A DNA stretch of 64,000 bases, taken from Marthasterias glacialis. Its lineage: Eukaryota; Echinodermata; Asteroidea; Forcipulatida; Asteriidae. This document shows, in pieces, positions 21,001 to 29,296 of the stretch. The number at the start of each line of letters is the position of its first letter. Positions within the stretch are counted from its first letter, which is position 1. The stretch spans positions 3,286,001 through 3,350,000 of the forward strand of contig OU452228.1 in NCBI GenBank assembly GCA_911728455.2, given 5' to 3'. The notes beneath the pieces are model-generated. The model did not search any database. It had not been told where the DNA came from and worked only from the letters and a program-made list of their open reading frames with translations. Made by a program: the position numbers and the translations under genes.

Positions 21001-22533
21001 AATTCGTTTATCTTTCATTCTGCGTTTTTACCAAAACAGGCAATAGTCGTTGCCAGCTTTGTATTCTACGCACCATCTGGATATGGAGGGAAGAAATTCG
21101 ATGACTGGGCACAGGCTATTGGCTGGATATTGACCCTGCTGTCCTTCATCATCATCCCAGCCTATGCCGTGTTTGCTTTCTTCTTCAAAGTCGACACTTC
21201 AAACACCTTCCTAAACGTGAGTTTTTAAAACTATTGGTTCACAAATTTGATATTTTTTACGTGTCCGTTTGTTTTTGTGTGTGTGGTGTTTTTTTTTCTT
21301 TTCTTTTTTTCTTTTTTAACAACTAAGGCTGTGTTTTTTCTTGTTTTGTTTTTAGCCCATGTCGCTGTACGCCCCTCGCATTGATCTTTGTGTTTTGTAG
21401 CGCCCTCTTTTGAAGTTCCAATGTTCATTATTCTAACGCAGATTAATGTGAAATTCGTCACAATATTTATTAATACTGTAATTATACAAAGTTTGAAATT
21501 AATATGTCCATAAAGTTTGTGTCTGTGTTTTAACATTTTATTAAAGATGTAGGTCGATTTGACCCGAAATTTAGATTTCAATTTGAAATAGTTATTTTTA
21601 TAGATTCAAGAAAGTTACCAACTTTCATTTAAGGTATTGCACGAAAAATGTGCCAATGATAAATGGTAGTGAAATAAAAACAAAAAAATAACCTATTGTC
21701 AGGATCTTAACATGGGGCCTATCTCACGTCCAGCTGCCATGTGCAAACAACAGTAACTGCATGTTACATGTATTTTGTGCATTGTAGATGGCATATGCGA
21801 AATGTTTTGGGGTTTGTTTTTCGTTTTAAAACAGCATCATCATTCAGTCAAAATTTATTCATGGGGGAAAAATGTGCATTACCGATACTATGCAGTTGTA
21901 GTTTGACAAAAACACTAAATCGGAGACTTTTGAGGACACTATAGGTGGCAGCAGATTTACCAGGTAAATCCATTGTTCTCGTAAATTTGCACATGCTTAG
22001 AACCATGCAAACAATAGAAATTTACACGCTAAGTCTGCTGCCACCTAGCATTCAAAGGCCTCCCATTGGTTGACACCCTTATAATAATGTTATATTGCAC
22101 AGCTGCAAGCAATGCATACGAAAAAGTTATTTTATTTGCATGTGTCACATTTATTAAGTATATTGAGGGACACTAACTATATGTTGTTTCCAAAAATAAA
22201 ACTTTAATTATCTTGACAACCAACTTGTTTTAACGATCACCCCCACTCTTTAATCTTCAGCGTATTAAGATCCTTCTTCGTCCAACCTGGGATTGGGGAC
22301 CTGCCCTGAACAAGCATCGCATTGAGGCGGGCTACCAACCCATCCCAGATGATGGACTGCCTCCACCAGAGATTGAGCTGATCTCTAATGGGTACTCAGG
22401 TCACAAGGAACCCGGTGTGGCTCTGGTATCGACCTCCTCTATGATGCCTTATAACTCGGACATAAATACCCCGAGTTACTACGACAATCAGGTGGTTGAC
22501 GTGGACGTGGACTTGAACGTTGACAATAAATAG
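5817..22533 (+). CDS. SLC6-family Na+/Cl--dependent transporter (whole gene)
   Basis: This is a plasma-membrane symporter driving uptake of an amino-acid-type substrate with Na+ and Cl-. Twelve exons (5817-6003, 7807-7938, 9102-9324, 10498-10630, 12750-12884, 13239-13342, 13702-13826, 14680-14795, 15418-15549, 20042-20242, 21040-21216, 22261-22533) join in frame with GT-AG borders. From ATG 5865 the product is 629 residues, the usual SLC6 length, with all 12 TM segments. Signature features are the R-x-x-W gate (KRETWG), TM1 [15 protein letters not shown], and the chloride-site residues Tyr (TM2), Gln and Ser (TM6), Asn and Ser (TM7). The Asp that monoamine transporters carry in TM1 is Gly here, favouring an amino-acid substrate. 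The nearest look is glycine/GABA-transporter-like, but GlyT-specific Trp in TM6 is absent, so the substrate is unresolved. No frameshift or premature stop was found. Confidence 0.95.
6004..7806. other. SLC6 intron 1
   Basis: 1.8-kb intron. Apart from the tRNA-derived SINE at about 6300-6455 I see no element or gene. Confidence 0.6.
6300..6455 (-). mobile_element. tRNA-derived SINE (family 1)
   Basis: On the minus strand a tRNA-like head starts near 6437 (GGGCAGTCTCAGGTTGGTAA as a box A region) and has a perfect pol III box B, GGTTCGAATCC, followed by a non-tRNA tail containing a short CCTGTG/CACAGG hairpin. The cloverleaf is not preserved, so this is a SINE and not a tRNA gene. Confidence 0.7.
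7807..7938 (+). CDS. SLC6 exon 2: TM2
   Basis: 132 bp, borders CTAG and GTGAGA, phase 1 to 1. It encodes [20 protein letters not shown] and EMAFGQ. The Tyr in FYLE is the TM2 chloride ligand position of the family, and GQ is part of the conserved TM2 end. Confidence 0.92.
8267..8525. repeat. interspersed repeat, copy 2 (see 4111-4330)
   Basis: Same family and orientation as the copy at 4111-4330, here inside SLC6 intron 2. This copy is longer, with an extra AT-rich segment around 8310-8370. Confidence 0.7.
8868..8998. mobile_element. fold-back pair of SINE fragments (family 2)
   Basis: The left half matches the SINE at 13010-13155 (AATAAACC.CAAGGG.AACTG, GGTGAACAAAGA, ACGGGATTTGAAC). The right half is its inverse: GTTCAAATCCCGT then TTTTTCTTATTTTCACCC. 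The arms meet at GCGC, giving a hairpin whose tip is the pol III box B. Confidence 0.7.
9102..9324 (+). CDS. SLC6 exon 3: TM3 and glycosylated extracellular loop 2
   Basis: 223 bp, acceptor ACAG, donor GTAGGT, phase 1 to 2. TM3 carries [14 protein letters not shown], including the substrate-pocket Tyr. EL2 keeps the C-x8-C pair ([10 protein letters not shown]) that forms the family disulfide, and three N-glycosylation sequons (NDS, NYT, NLT). Confidence 0.92.
9415..9600. repeat. G-run/C-run dispersed repeat (GCGGCGTAGCCAC type)
   Basis: Starts CAGCGGCGTAGCCACAGG with a G10 run, followed by TGCCCCC and a C-rich end. Related segments occur near 24711, 24894 and, more diverged, 5035 and 23449. 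Confidence 0.55.
9621..9958. mobile_element. 338-bp MITE, TATAGACCATGT family, copy A
   Basis: The ends are inverted repeats: TATGGACCATGTGACC at the left and the reverse complement of TATAGACCATGTTACC at the right, each followed inward by GTTTACAAAAGAG. It is nearly identical to the copy at 63505-63842 over the full 338 bp. No coding sequence. It sits in SLC6 intron 3, starting about 300 bp after exon 3. Confidence 0.9.
10498..10630 (+). CDS. SLC6 exon 4: TM4
   Basis: 133 bp, acceptor ACAG, donor GTAATG, phase 2 to 0. It encodes the end of EL2 ([11 protein letters not shown]) and TM4 ([20 protein letters not shown]). Confidence 0.92.
11759..11908. repeat. imperfect fold-back element
   Basis: The arms (about 11759-11830 and 11843-11908) are inverted repeats around CTCGGCTTCGCCTCG. 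Matching words are GGAATGTTCCATTCAAC / GTTGAATGGAACATTCC, GAAAATATTTTCA / TGAAAATATTCTC and AATGAATGTTTATGAGTG / CACTCAAAAACTTTCATT. It is in SLC6 intron 4. Confidence 0.75.
12335..12664. mobile_element. TATAGACCATGT MITE, copy C (inverted relative to A)
   Basis: A diverged full-length copy in the opposite orientation: TATAGACGATGTGACC, TATCACATGTTTACAAAG and GAGCCTGGACTT at the left, CTCTTTTTGTAAACAAAGG at the right. It lies in SLC6 intron 4 directly upstream of exon 5. Confidence 0.8.
12750..12884 (+). CDS. SLC6 exon 5: TM5
   Basis: 135 bp, acceptor ACAG, donor GTAACT, phase 0 to 0. It encodes [20 protein letters not shown], then the [14 protein letters not shown] loop typical of EL3. A MITE ends about 85 bp upstream of the acceptor. 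Confidence 0.92.
13010..13155 (-). mobile_element. tRNA-derived SINE (family 2) with readable cloverleaf
   Basis: Minus-strand 13153 to 13080 reads as a tRNA: acceptor GGGCTGG against CCAGTC, D arm AGCTCAGTTGGTAGAGC, 7-base anticodon loop, 5-base variable loop, T arm with GGTTCAAATCC. The anticodon loop has C instead of U at position 33 and there is an A-C mismatch in the T stem, so it is not a functional tRNA gene. A 70-bp unrelated tail follows to about 13010. Confidence 0.8.
13239..13342 (+). CDS. SLC6 exon 6: TM6
   Basis: 104 bp, acceptor CCAG, donor GTAAAT, phase 0 to 2. [20 protein letters not shown] carries the TM6 Gln and Ser chloride ligands and the unwound TM6 centre, followed by KFHNN. 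A SINE ends about 80 bp upstream. Confidence 0.92.
13702..13826 (+). CDS. SLC6 exon 7: TM7
   Basis: 125 bp, acceptor ATAG, donor GTATGT, phase 2 to 1. It encodes [20 protein letters not shown]. The Asn and Ser four residues apart (NCGTS) are the TM7 ion-site positions. Confidence 0.92.
14680..14795 (+). CDS. SLC6 exon 8: extracellular loop 4 and start of TM8
   Basis: 116 bp, acceptor ATAG, donor GTAATA, phase 1 to 0. It encodes [17 protein letters not shown] (EL4) and [15 protein letters not shown], the TM8 segment containing the Na2-site neighbourhood. Confidence 0.92.
15242..15323. repeat. short fold-back (TACTGCGGAATTC arms)
   Basis: TACTGCGGAATTC at 15242-15254 is the exact inverse of 15311-15323. 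Inner words GCTTACGGCCCT and AGGGCGCCATAAGC continue the pairing, giving an 82-bp hairpin in intron 8, about 95 bp before exon 9. Confidence 0.75.
15418..15549 (+). CDS. SLC6 exon 9: end of TM8 and TM9
   Basis: 132 bp, acceptor ATAG, donor GTGAGG, phase 0 to 0. It encodes [14 protein letters not shown], a basic loop (RLKRYK), and TM9 ending GIPMVTQ. Confidence 0.92.
16490..17049. repeat. 177-bp tandem duplication between 47-bp direct repeats
   Basis: 16571-16747 and 16748-16924 are two nearly identical units starting AGTACAACGCTGTGTGG and ending GGGGTAGCGCT. They are enclosed by a 47-bp direct repeat (16490-16536 and 17003-17049, TTGTCCCAGACC... to ..ATTTCACTTT) that I read as identical. Confidence 0.9.
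17395..18870. repeat. 147-bp higher-order tandem repeat, ten copies
   Basis: CGCTAAGTCATTTTTC recurs at 17401, 17548, 17695, 17842, 17989, 18136, 18283, 18430 and 18577, with a CGTTAAG variant at 18724: an exact 147-bp period. Middle copies look identical. Each unit splits into seven sub-monomers of 20, 19, 19, 32, 19, 19 and 19 bp, all variants of TCATTTCGCTTACTCAGAA. Because 147 is divisible by 3, a 495-codon frame stays open (49-residue repeat); it is an artefact with no start context or family. Diverged monomers extend left to about 17100. Confidence 0.95.
18880..19575. repeat. about 140-bp tandem repeat, five diverged copies
   Basis: The word TTTGACCTTTACTTCCGGTC (or variants) followed by CAAACAGGAAG recurs with starts near 18908, 19052, 19193, 19333 and 19473, spacing 140-144 bp. 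Each unit also has CATATCTC.TGTGCCAAATGT and TTTGTAGCTTACATCA. Copies are 75-90% alike by eye, so this is older than the adjoining 147-bp array. Confidence 0.9.
20042..20242 (+). CDS. SLC6 exon 10: TM10 and start of TM11
   Basis: 201 bp, acceptor TCAG, donor GTAAGT, phase 0 to 0. It encodes [17 protein letters not shown]10, [18 protein letters not shown] (a strongly conserved SLC6 loop) and the beginning of TM11. The preceding intron is 4.5 kb and holds the tandem arrays. Confidence 0.92.
21040..21216 (+). CDS. SLC6 exon 11: TM11 and TM12
   Basis: 177 bp, acceptor ACAG, donor GTGAGT, phase 0 to 0. It encodes the hydrophobic TM11 end, the W-AIGW loop and TM12 ([15 protein letters not shown]). 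Confidence 0.92.
21942..22047. mobile_element. 106-bp MITE with TAGGTGGCAGCAG ends
   Basis: Terminal inverted repeats TAGGTGGCAGCAGATTTA (21942-21959) and the inverse of TAGGTGGCAGCAGACTTA (to 22047), 17 of 18 matching. Non-coding, in SLC6 intron 11. Confidence 0.8.
22261..22533 (+). CDS. SLC6 exon 12: C-terminal tail and stop
   Basis: 273 bp, acceptor TCAG, stop TAG at 22531-22533. It starts [20 protein letters not shown], a conserved post-TM12 motif, and ends in a polar Asp-rich tail ([11 protein letters not shown]). No classical PDZ ligand is seen at the end. Confidence 0.92.
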   Translation, partial: RIKILLRPTWDWGPALNKHRIEAGYQPIPDDGLPPPEIELISNGYSGHKEPGVALVSTSSMMPYNSDINTPSYYDNQVVDVDVDLNVDNK

Positions 22534-22834
22534 ACGTAGGACGTTGTTGGCTAAATCACCCATTAGATCCACTCACCAGTCACGATTGATACACAACGGG
22601 CTTTCGTTTTAAACACTAAAATATTTCCTATTATACAACCGATTCAATGTACAATTATGAGCATCTTTATAAGCAATTATTGCATCTTTATAAATTTATT
22701 GAACAAGATCGCCCTGTACCTTTGCAAGCACTGACTTTCTCATTCAAAATTATGTCAGGCGGATGTCGTCATTTTGTGTTTATTATGTCGACATCCTGCG
22801 ATAAATTTTCTCAGGATCTCAACAAGTCAGATGG

Positions 22835-22945
22835 CACTTCCAGAGCTCCGTACAAGTGCCATGACCAAGATTCCAACCCCATAATCGGACGACTAGGCCA
22901 TCAGAACCATGAGTCCGACTGTGCTTTACCGCTCGGCCTAAAAGG
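22835..22945 (-). mobile_element. tRNA-Leu/Ser-like SINE head
   Basis: The minus strand reads GCCGAGCGGTAAAGC (a good box A) then CGGACTCATGGTTCTGATGG, a long variable region and a degenerate box B (GGTTGGAATCTTGG). The spacing suits a class II tRNA ancestor. It continues into a non-tRNA body toward 22790. Confidence 0.55.
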
Positions 22946-23140
22946 GCTCCCGCTTCAACCACTCCGGTGTATTCTGGCACGGCCAACCCATTTTTCTGAA
23001 TAGCTATTGGGCAAAATGAATAGCCCTATGTGTGGTACATTTGCAAGCACTAAAGTGTAATTTCCAAATCGAATCAAGTTTGTACAGAATGAATTTGGCT
23101 AACCTTTACACCGTACAAAATATACTCGGCTCAATGTACA

Positions 23141-23188
23141 GTGTTTGTTTGTTTGTTTGTTTGTTTGTTTGTTTGTTTGTTTGTTTGA
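23141..23188. repeat. (TTTG)n microsatellite
   Basis: About 12 units of GTTT/TTTG in a row. The cysteine-rich reading frame across it is not a gene. Confidence 0.95.
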
Positions 23189-23478
23189 TGGTTTGTTTGC
23201 TTATTGGGGTGGGGTATTATTTTTGTGTGTGAAAATAATGAAAGAAGCACACCTTTAAGTTTATACGTTGACCTTCGAAAATTTATTAAATCAGATTTAG
23301 TGTATACATATGCGTTATTGTTTATTAAACAATCTCAATATTAGCGTTTAAGATTGGTGCAGTTTGATTTGGTCAAGCTGACTTAACAGTACGTTTGTGC
23401 AAGTGGAGAGTGCATTCATAAGTTTTTATCCTATTCATAGGCGAACAAGCCAGAGGGCAAGGGGCAGTTGCCTCCCCC

Positions 23479-23510
<32 letters not shown>

Positions 23511-25769
23511 AAGGGGGGGGGGGATTCGGGCAAAGCAAAGAAGAAACGGGGAAAAGGGACTTTTTACTAGAAATTGGTACTTGTGTTTTTATCTGAGTAA
23601 ATCAACCCGTCCGCTGAGAATAATTATGGCAGCTGTAAATTACATAACAACTAGCAAAAAATACGTTAAAAAATGAGTTTATTTTAAATGGTGGAAGTTT
23701 TTACGTTTTACGCACAAAGTTTACTTTGCACAAAAAGAGTGATCAGTTCTGAAAAATCATTAAAAAAATTATGTTGCATTATCAAAAAATGAATGTAGGC
23801 CTACATATCATAAATTAATATTAATGACAAAGAGACTAAAATTTATTGTCTCGTCTTCCGCAGAGCCTACTTGGTAAATCTGTAAAATTGACGGTTTTAA
23901 GAAAATTGTATCAATAGCAGTAGCTTACAGGTGCACCGGCGGCACACACAATGTACCAACTTTGAAAGTTTTTTTTCAGATATAAGGTTTATGTTTGTGG
24001 AGTTAACAACATCGAAACTTAACTATCTCTGATCAGAGTGTAAAAGCAGTTCTGTGGAGTGACCAAATCGGAGGCAATTTGTCATTGGGCCAAATTATAG
24101 AGCTCTGGTGCTGTAAAGAAGCTAGACGGTATGCCAATTTCAAGTGTTTAAATAGATTTAACTTGATTTTTTTTAATTGGTGTTTTAAAAGAGTGTAACA
24201 TTAAAACAAACATTGTTTTTGATGTGTTTTTCTTAGTGATTACAAATCCATGTTTGGTTGTACATGTAGGCTTAAGTGGTGAACTTTCGGATGTTCCTAT
24301 TTTTTAATATACTAGAGGGCGCTCTTTTAAATTGGCGAAGAATCAAAGGTCATTGCTCTGTAATAAAAACCAAAAAACAAAACCAGCAGCCAAGCCCACA
24401 AGCGATCACATCTAAGTAGCCGCCTGTCAACACCCATGGGGTCTTTGTTTTGGCTGAGCCGCAAATTGCCTGCAGGAAGTCAAAAAAACAGTTGATAACT
24501 CGTTCTTGTAATTCACTCAACTTGTAACAGTAAAACAGGAGGGTTTGTCCACAAGTTTCAATAAACATTTCTCAGAAGCATGGTGCTGTGAGTAGACTGT
24601 TATCTTGCACCCTTGTGTATATTCATTGGTCTGTTATTTGTTATCAATCAACATACTAGCAATAATTGCAAGGTTTGGTGTTTCTCAGCTTATTGCTCTT
24701 TGCAGCGGCGTTGCGAAGGCACTTTCTTGGGGGGGGGGGGGGGGGGGGCTAAATTTGCTGACTGACATCAACTGAAAGTAAAAGCGCAACGACATGGGAC
24801 TCACCTTTAGAACGCTCATGTGGTTCTTCAGTGATTGGCCAAGGTTTAAAATGGCCTCCCGGACGATATGGCTTTAAGTGTTTTCAGAGCAGTGGCGTAA
24901 CTACGGGGGGGGGGGTGGCACGTGCCCCCAACTGATGTCCGTGCCCCCTGGGTGCACCCAACCCCCCACCCCCCATTTGAAATCTGGACTTTTGATATTA
25001 AAAATTACTAGAATGAAATGTTACATTTTATGAGCATCTACGTAGTAATTTCAATGTTTTTAGAACTAATTTGAATTATTTACACACACATAATGTATTT
25101 TGTTTTACGTCAACACCTCAGAAAACACTGAAAAGTGGGCTTGTTTAGGAAAAATACAAACGAACTACAGTTTACCACCCCTGAAAGGACAATGAATCTG
25201 ACTGTCAAGCCCAACCTTTTACTTTGAAGCCACGCCTTTTTCCGGACATATTTGCATATTAAGTATGTGATGAATGCTCTCCCAGGGGTCAGAAAAGCAA
25301 CACGTGTTCAACAACCCTGTAAACAGGTTCGTACGTTCGTGACCACAGCATGCACTGTACTTTGCAGAGACTGTGTTATGACTGTGGACTGAGAGGTTCG
25401 GTAGGCTTGTTCTGTCTTTCTAAATTTGTTTGGATTTGTCGTCTGTTGTAAACCTCTATAAAATGTTGTAAGAACCATAGACCAAGGAAAGAACCCACAT
25501 TTATCAAGACGCAGGATGGACGGGACTGAGTTTTTACTGCTGAGAGTTCGAAAGAAAGCTGTAAAAAGGATGCAAGTATGTACACTTAATGTTGACACTT
25601 TTCGTACAAATCTGTGCCCAAATTTGTATGCGGTTGTTGTAGCACCATCATGGGACCATACCGTGCGGAATTTAACACACATCATAGTGTGGGCCGTAGT
25701 GTGAACATAAAGCTATCGTTCCCAAAATTGTCATGTAAACAGTGATACTTGCATGGTCTGGTTAAAACT

Positions 25770-25895
25770 ATTCTGTACTGTATTTCTCAAAAATGATGAT
25801 TTCGTGTAATTTTGGGAGCTTCAGTACTCATCTTTTGACAAGGTATGTTTTCTACAATTATTTAAGATACTGTAATTTGATTAATGGTAGCCCCT
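25770..25895 (+). repeat. interspersed repeat shared with 35030-35185
   Basis: Both copies contain CTATTCTGTACTGTA, GATGATTT..TGTAAT, GGGAGCTTCAGTACTC, CTACAATTATTTA.GATACTGTAA and AATGGTAGCCC-like words in the same order. The second copy is about 30 bp longer in the middle, where it has a TTGCAG acceptor-like site. Confidence 0.65.
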
Positions 25896-27411
25896 AGACC
25901 CAGTAACCAGGGCGCTGTACTCCTTTTTTGAGATTTTGACATTATCTGTCGTACTAGCGCCCCAGTAAGGAATATGTAGTAACTGCGATGGTCAGGAGAA
26001 TTTAAAACACCTCGGTTTAAAAAAATGCCTTGGACTCAACAGAATTGCTCAAAATTCACCTACTGTCTTCTCCAAATGTTTAAGGTGAATTAAAATGCAT
26101 TCAATTGTACTCACGATCATTTTCTTTCCTCCAAATCGATAATTTTTAGGGCCTATGACAACCCTGTTTCAAAAACAGGGAGTAACAAAAAACTGCTCCA
26201 AAATCCATGAAAGACCTCAACAATATACTTTAAAATCACCTGAACTACGATGGAGATGTTGCTGGTTATGAGGGAGGGGTATGATGGTACGATGGTGTCA
26301 GATTAGACTAGCCACTTCATACCCCAACTATCTATACCCTTCATCCGCCCTTCATTTCACCCAACACTGACCACTCCAAGCTCGATCTTCAGATCAGGCA
26401 ACTTGGCTTGTAGTGTTAATCCTCTGACTTGTGTACAAAAAGCCACATCTATGAAGCTGTGTTCCCGGGATTGATGCCTGGCTTTGACTTGTACTTGGAC
26501 ATTGTCCCAAACAACACAGTAGCCAGGCTCACTGGACTTGAAGACATCATTTCCATTGCCATTTTCAACTGTCATACATGTAGTACTCTCTGCATCACTA
26601 CCTTGTGATTCTTCTTCATTCTTCTACAGGTAGGCTGATGTCATCTACATCGTGTAGGCTGATGTTAACCACTGACATCAGTGCCCCATAGGCAACGCCT
26701 GCTGGATTTCTCTTTGTTGATGGTTGGTTGACTCTCTTGTTTTGCTTTCCAGCACTGTATTTTCATTTTATCCTGTCAATAGTTCCAATGGTTCCTTTTG
26801 GACCTTTGGAGATACCGAGGTTCTGTAAACACTGCAAAAGCTTCCAACTGCACCAGTGTTTCCATAACTGCACACTAAGGCAACCTTGAATAATTGAAAA
26901 CTTTGGGCTTATGAGTATACATGATAATTGCTACTATTATACTCAGACAACAACAAATTGGAACATGACACACTGCATTGAAATTACCGCCACAGCTTTT
27001 GACTGTAAATTTATTTAGCCCAACCTGCAAAAAATAACCACAAATAATTTTATAAACAATTTCCAAAAATTGGCAAGGAGCCGGATACCGAACACAGGGC
27101 AAACCGGCTAAACAGACACACAGGACATAACATGCATATAATGGTCTACCCAGCCCATTAACATAAATTTATGAACACCTCGTCCATAACCATTTGTGGC
27201 CACCCATTGAAGGACACCTCGTCCTTACCAACCCAGAACACACAGGACTTTCACGCCCATGTGTGTTACACGCAACACGACATATGGGGTCCCACGACCC
27301 CCCGATACAGGTCAACTACCTTGACCTCCACAAGTGAACAACATGTCAACACACCTTGCCTTAACCTTAATGAACTATAATTAAATGAGAGGAGTGATAT
27401 AATAAAGCCTT
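25896..27411. other. intergenic, no gene recognised
   Basis: Moderately AT-rich unique-looking DNA. 26340-26480 may continue the repeat above, since GTGTACAAAAAGCCACATCTAT resembles the segment at 35213. 27160-27370 is C-rich with two similar clauses (ACACCTCGTCC twice). Confidence 0.45.
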
Positions 27412-27588
27412 TGAAATTCCCCAAGATGGCAAACGAGGGGAAAGAAAACTTAGTCCCGCCGAGACCGGTGAGCACTACTTACAAATAGAAAGTACATGTA
27501 ATTAGAAATTCCCCAAGATGGAAACCGAGGGGAAAGAAAACGTAGTCCAGCCGAGACCTGCCAGCACTACTTACAAATAGAAAATACC
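27412..27588. repeat. 93-bp direct repeat pair at the Ngaro 3' side
   Basis: 27412-27495 and 27505-27588 share GAAATTCCCCAAGATGG, ACGAGGGGAAAGAAAAC, TAGTCC.GCCGAGACC and AGCACTACTTACAAATAGAAA. Candidate terminal-repeat units (B1/B2 type) of the retrotransposon. Confidence 0.85.
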
Positions 27589-27800
27589 TGATACAATTCG
27601 ACCTGTTGATAATGAGATTATACCTAGATGTTTTTCTGGCATAATTGTTACCAAAATAGCCAATGCAAGTAAATCTAACATAAATAGAACTGTAACATTT
27701 AACTGTCATTTTCTGCAAAAACTGCCAAACGTGCAAAGCGCGCCCCAAGAAATTGACAGCTAAGCCTAAAAAACACCCCCATGAAAGCCATAACCACAAA

Positions 27801-28365
27801 TTACAAACTGTTAATAGCACTCATGAAATTACTGCAAAAAGCCTTAATGCCTTTTGCAGACAGGTGTACCCCATCAAATCTATATAAGGACAGGTCTGAC
27901 CACAAGAATTGTGGGTGACGCAAAATTTGGCAACCCACCCTCTGGCAGCAGGTTCTGGCCCACCTGTTCACCTTGCGCCGCTGTCTCTCTAGGCTTTGCT
28001 GGGAATGAGCGCCAAAATAAAACACACGCGGCAAAATTTCTGACCAGAAAATTAATGTGCCTGGAAAGTGGGCCCGCGCCTCCCCCATAAAAAGAGCAAT
28101 TGATTGGCGAATGGAAAAAACATCCATCGCAAGCAGGTCATTCGTCCCGAGATGGATGATGAGGACTGCCGGGGGCGGCTCATGGGCTGGCATGGAAGAC
28201 AGAAGCGACCACAAGTCGCTCAATCGAGCACCCCCCTACCATTCCAGAGTACCTGGCCAATTACTTGCAAAGGGCGCTGGGCCCTACGAACCAACGAATC
28301 ACCCACGATCCATATGCTACCTGCATGAACAACCAGAAATTCTAGCAAGATTAAATAATTTACCC
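27801..28365 (-). pseudogene. SGNH/GDSL hydrolase of the Ngaro element (one frameshift)
   Basis: Block I (IWIVGDS with the nucleophile Ser) is near 28318-28300, block III is HLGTNDL and block V is DGVHLS with the Asp-x-x-His dyad, so all catalytic blocks are visible. Block I lies in a different frame from blocks III-V. The frames meet at a C6 run (28231-28236, G6 on the coding strand), so a one-base slip there explains the break. The frame overlaps the end of the recombinase. SGNH domains are known cargo of Ngaro elements; their role in transposition is unknown. Confidence 0.8.
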
Positions 28366-29296
28366 CATGCTAATGCCTGGCAAAGCACACAGTGCCTCAG
28401 GTCTGATATAAGCAAGTGCAGTGTCAGAACGCCAACGACCCATACGTTTAATTTCAGCCAATGGAACCCCCAGGCTGTAAGCGACTGTTGCAGCGCCAAT
28501 GCGAAATGAATGAGCAAGAATACCCTGATCGCCTAGGCCACAGAAAGCTAGAGCCTTTTTGAGCACTGCATTAAACTGAAAGCGAGTCAGGGGGTCACCA
28601 CTAAAATGACAAAACAATATACTACAGCCCGATGGCCAGACTTGTACAAAATTACGTAATGCTGTAACAGGGCAAATAGAGACGTCATCGGTACAAACTA
28701 GTCTGATGACAAGAGGTCGACCTGACTGGCTAGTCTTATAGGTGCGAAAAGAAATAAGCACCGAGTCACCATTATGCTCTACTGAACTACATGTAAATGT
28801 GATGTCTGACAACAATAACACTGACTCTTGAATGTTATTCTTTGAATCTGCAGTAAATTCACCTACCCTCATGAACCCAAAAAATGCACACAACATGGCC
28901 GCTTTGAATAACAACACTTCAAACTGAGATCCACAAATATGCGGCAACGCACTCAGAATGCTGACGAGAATTGGCACAGTAATAGGCGACCGGCTATCAG
29001 AACTCCCTCCAAAAGCTTAGAAACCAAAAAATCTTTGGTTGGGTCTAAATGACCATGAAACTTATGATAAAACCCTACCCCAGCCACATAGGTGGCAATG
29101 GTGGATGGTGCTGAGCCCCGAAGGGAAAGCCAAGCAATAAATTCCCTAATAACCTTGGAAGAAACGGGCAAAGTATAATCTCCAGCAGTTTCCCGGGTAA
29201 ATTCGCAAAACACATTCCAAGCAGTCGAGTAAGTTTTGTAAGAATTCTTGGAAAAAGCAACCAATAACAAACGCGAGATCTCACCTGCTACCAAAT
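28360..29296 (-). pseudogene. tyrosine recombinase of the Ngaro element (one frameshift)
   Basis: It is predicted to integrate the circular cDNA. The N-terminal core-binding part (ISRLLLVAFSKNSYKTYSTA.., 29294 to about 28990) overlaps the RT stop in another frame. The catalytic part has the first Arg in FFGFMRVGEF, H-x-x-R in AHSFRIGAAT, the MGRW motif and the nucleophile Tyr in LAYIRP. All R-H-R-Y positions are present. The halves are in different frames, joined near 28985-28990, equivalent to a single-base indel. It ends at TAA 28360. Confidence 0.85.

Larger units (their letters stand above)
22534..25769. other. intergenic downstream of SLC6: repeats only
   Basis: Holds the SLC6 3'UTR (no obvious AATAAA soon after the stop), a tRNA-like SINE (22835-22945), a TTTG microsatellite (23141-23188), a CAA microsatellite (about 23480-23510) and G-run repeats near 23449, 24711 (G20) and 24894. 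Nothing coding was recognised. Confidence 0.6.

Noticed and set aside
24350..24568. Further copy of the TATAGACCATGT MITE near GCCTGCAGGAAGTC
   Set aside because: Only a 14-base word is shared; ends and interior do not match.
27479..27820. 113-codon minus-strand ORF downstream of the SGNH hydrolase
   Set aside because: Spans the 93-bp direct repeat, hydrophobic random composition, no motif; likely noncoding end of the retrotransposon.
28057..28509. 150-codon plus-strand ORF
   Set aside because: Antisense shadow of the hydrolase and recombinase frames.
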